A stretch of 64,000 nucleotides of DNA from Brevibacillus brevis (GTDB taxonomy: Bacteria > Bacillota > Bacilli > Brevibacillales > Brevibacillaceae). This document shows, piece by piece, positions 62,891 to 64,000 of this stretch. A program made the position numbers and the translations under genes. Under the pieces are notes generated by a model that was given only the letters and a program-made list of their open reading frames with translations, ran no database searches and had not been told where the DNA came from. Numbering within the stretch: position 1 is the first letter of the stretch; every line of letters starts with the position of its first letter. Location: contig NZ_CP030117.1 of the NCBI RefSeq assembly GCF_001039275.2, forward strand, positions 4,744,501 to 4,808,500. Direction: 5' to 3'.

Positions 62891-63907
62891 TCACTTGCCG
62901 CTCGATTGGCGTTCTAAATAAGCCAATCCTTTTGCTATGACACCGTAAATCGGATCGTTTTTCGCATTTTCGATGACGACCTGCGCAGCATACTCTCGGA
63001 CGCGCTCTACGACTATCTCTCGCACGCGATCATCGTTTTGCAAAACACCTCCCTGCATGATCATCTGAAACGGCTTGGCTTTCATTTGCAACGTATCTAT
63101 GACAGCCCGAGCAGCATCGAAAAGCTCTTCGCCTGCGACCTGCAAAATAGCTGCTGCCACCTTGTCTCCGTCAAGTGCCGCTCGACTGACCAACGGCGAC
63201 AGCTCTCCTACCTTCTCTACAGAATAATGCTCACTGTACGTCCAGTTAAACAATTCATCTACGCGTCCCAGTCCAACGTGCGGGAGGAGCAGCTCCTTCA
63301 ATACGGTCGGCTCACCGCGGCCATCCGCTGCTTTTAATACCGCCATAATCGCTTGCTTGCCGATCCAGTAGCCGCTGCCCTCGTCACCAACCCGATGCCC
63401 CCAGCCTCCTGCTCGCGCCGTTTCCTGTTCATCGTTTACACCAAAAGCAATGGAGCCTGTGCCTGCGATGACCAGAATGCCGGGTTTGCCTCCGGTCGCA
63501 CCGAGCAATGCCGCAAACCCGTCGTTTTCCACAATCAACTGCTGGACGCGAATACCGAGCTGGTGCAGCACCTTGCTCACCATCCGCGAGATCACCTGAC
63601 GATCATACTCTGTGTCCAGGCCAGCGATCCCGAACACCGCGCACTCGATTTCCCATTCGATTGGTCCATCCAGCGTCGGAGTGCCGCTCATAAAGGGGGG
63701 AACTGTTTGACGAGCGATCGCATCGTCCAGAGCTTGGCTGATTGCTACAACCAACTCACGAGCTGCCGCTTCCTCCCCGATCCCTTGATAATTGCATGAA
63801 CCGGAGCGTCCTGCACCGATTTCATTTCTGGAGCGGTCCACCAGTACCGCCAGACACTTGGTGCCCCCTCCGTCCACTGCCAGAAGAGGTATTCGCACCA
63901 CTGCCAT
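62891..63907 (-). CDS. BadF/BadG-type N-acetylglucosamine kinase
   Basis: This 338-aa ASKHA-fold kinase starts at ATG 63907, which overlaps the previous stop (TAATG). It has LLAVDGGGTKCLAVLVD for phosphate binding, LVIAGTGSIAFGVN, and GWGHRVGDEGSGYWIGKQAI, the family signature. It should phosphorylate N-acetylglucosamine or a related hexosamine to the 6-phosphate, which feeds nagA (20795-21964). Murein recycling is the likely source. Confidence 0.92.
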   Translation of the reverse strand: MAVVRIPLLAVDGGGTKCLAVLVDRSRNEIGAGRSGSCNYQGIGEEAAARELVVAISQALDDAIARQTVPPFMSGTPTLDGPIEWEIECAVFGIAGLDTEYDRQVISRMVSKVLHQLGIRVQQLIVENDGFAALLGATGGKPGILVIAGTGSIAFGVNDEQETARAGGWGHRVGDEGSGYWIGKQAIMAVLKAADGRGEPTVLKELLLPHVGLGRVDELFNWTYSEHYSVEKVGELSPLVSRAALDGDKVAAAILQVAGEELFDAARAVIDTLQMKAKPFQMIMQGGVLQNDDRVREIVVERVREYAAQVVIENAKNDPIYGVIAKGLAYLERQSSGK

Positions 63908-64000
63908 TACCCCACACTCCATTCGGCTGTCATCTGATCAAGCCCTTTCATCACATTGGCAATCGCCTGCTTTTTCTGTGCCAACCATTCTGTTTCCTGC
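63907..64000 (-). CDS. 3' end of an uncharacterised gene
   Basis: The last 30 codons of a minus-strand gene read QETEWLAQKKQAIANVMKGL and then DQMTAEWSVG before a TAA at 63907-63909. The stop overlaps the start of the kinase gene, so the two are coupled. The short helical end does not identify the family; a cell-wall or sugar enzyme would fit the context. Confidence 0.6.
   Translation of the reverse strand, partial: QETEWLAQKKQAIANVMKGLDQMTAEWSVG

Overview
The window looks like part of the chromosome of a spore-forming, mid-GC Firmicute, most likely Brevibacillus or a close Paenibacillaceae relative. Support for this comes from strong AGGAGG-type ribosome binding sites, Fur boxes of the Bacillus type, Btr-like AraC/siderophore-binding fusions, and YpsA- and YvbH-like proteins. 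The taxonomic call is inference, since no rRNA or tRNA gene is visible. No prophage, complete insertion sequence or CRISPR array was seen.

Region A (1-16641) is the most unusual part. A minus-strand operon starts at a good promoter (13272-13299). It encodes a 722-aa protein with a contractile-sheath-like pattern, a 141-aa tube-like protein, a DnaJ-domain protein, two FHA proteins, an intact PP2C phosphatase, and a membrane PP2C-fold protein that has lost its metal ligands and carries TPR repeats. Two uncharacterised proteins, an Hsp70-like ATPase, a baseplate-like beta protein and a truncated ORF at the window edge follow. Facing it are a secreted/anchored VWA protein and a Ser/Thr kinase. 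The set resembles the kinase-phosphatase-FHA control of type VI secretion, but in a Gram-positive genome and joined to an Hsp70/DnaJ pair. The sheath and tube calls are structural inference, not proven homology.

Region B (16734-24145) holds a VOC protein, an MFS exporter divergent from an SgrR-type regulator, a structured intergenic region, nagA, a nitronate monooxygenase and a VOC-NUDIX fusion. Region C (24351-32269) is an iron-siderophore locus: two FecCD permeases and two divergent pairs of binding lipoprotein plus AraC-binding-protein fusion, with five Fur-box candidates and no ATPase gene.

Region D (32320-40210) is a 2-aminoethylphosphonate operon on the minus strand: binding protein, ATPase, double permease (interrupted by a frameshift), PhnX, PhnW, a saccharopine-dehydrogenase-like enzyme and a DeoR regulator. 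Region E (40284-47855) is a mixed stretch: a 3'-truncated pentapeptide gene, an Asp/Glu racemase, an RmlD-like reductase, a nitroreductase/TetR pair, an MBL hydrolase, YpsA, two small unknown genes (one with 39-bp tandem repeats) and a DinB gene remnant.

Region F (47856-57332) is a purine/oxalurate operon: an ankyrin protein, a DUF2877 protein, FdrA, a DUF1116 protein, an NCS1 permease, carbamate kinase and guanine deaminase, divergent from a PucR regulator. Its logic is purine nitrogen to oxalurate, then carbamoyl phosphate, then ATP. Region G (57352-64000) carries a YvbH-like PH-domain protein, a second nitroreductase, a small unknown gene, a RidA protein, a WG/Sel1 repeat protein, a PIG-L deacetylase, an N-acetylglucosamine kinase-like protein and the 3' end of one more gene.
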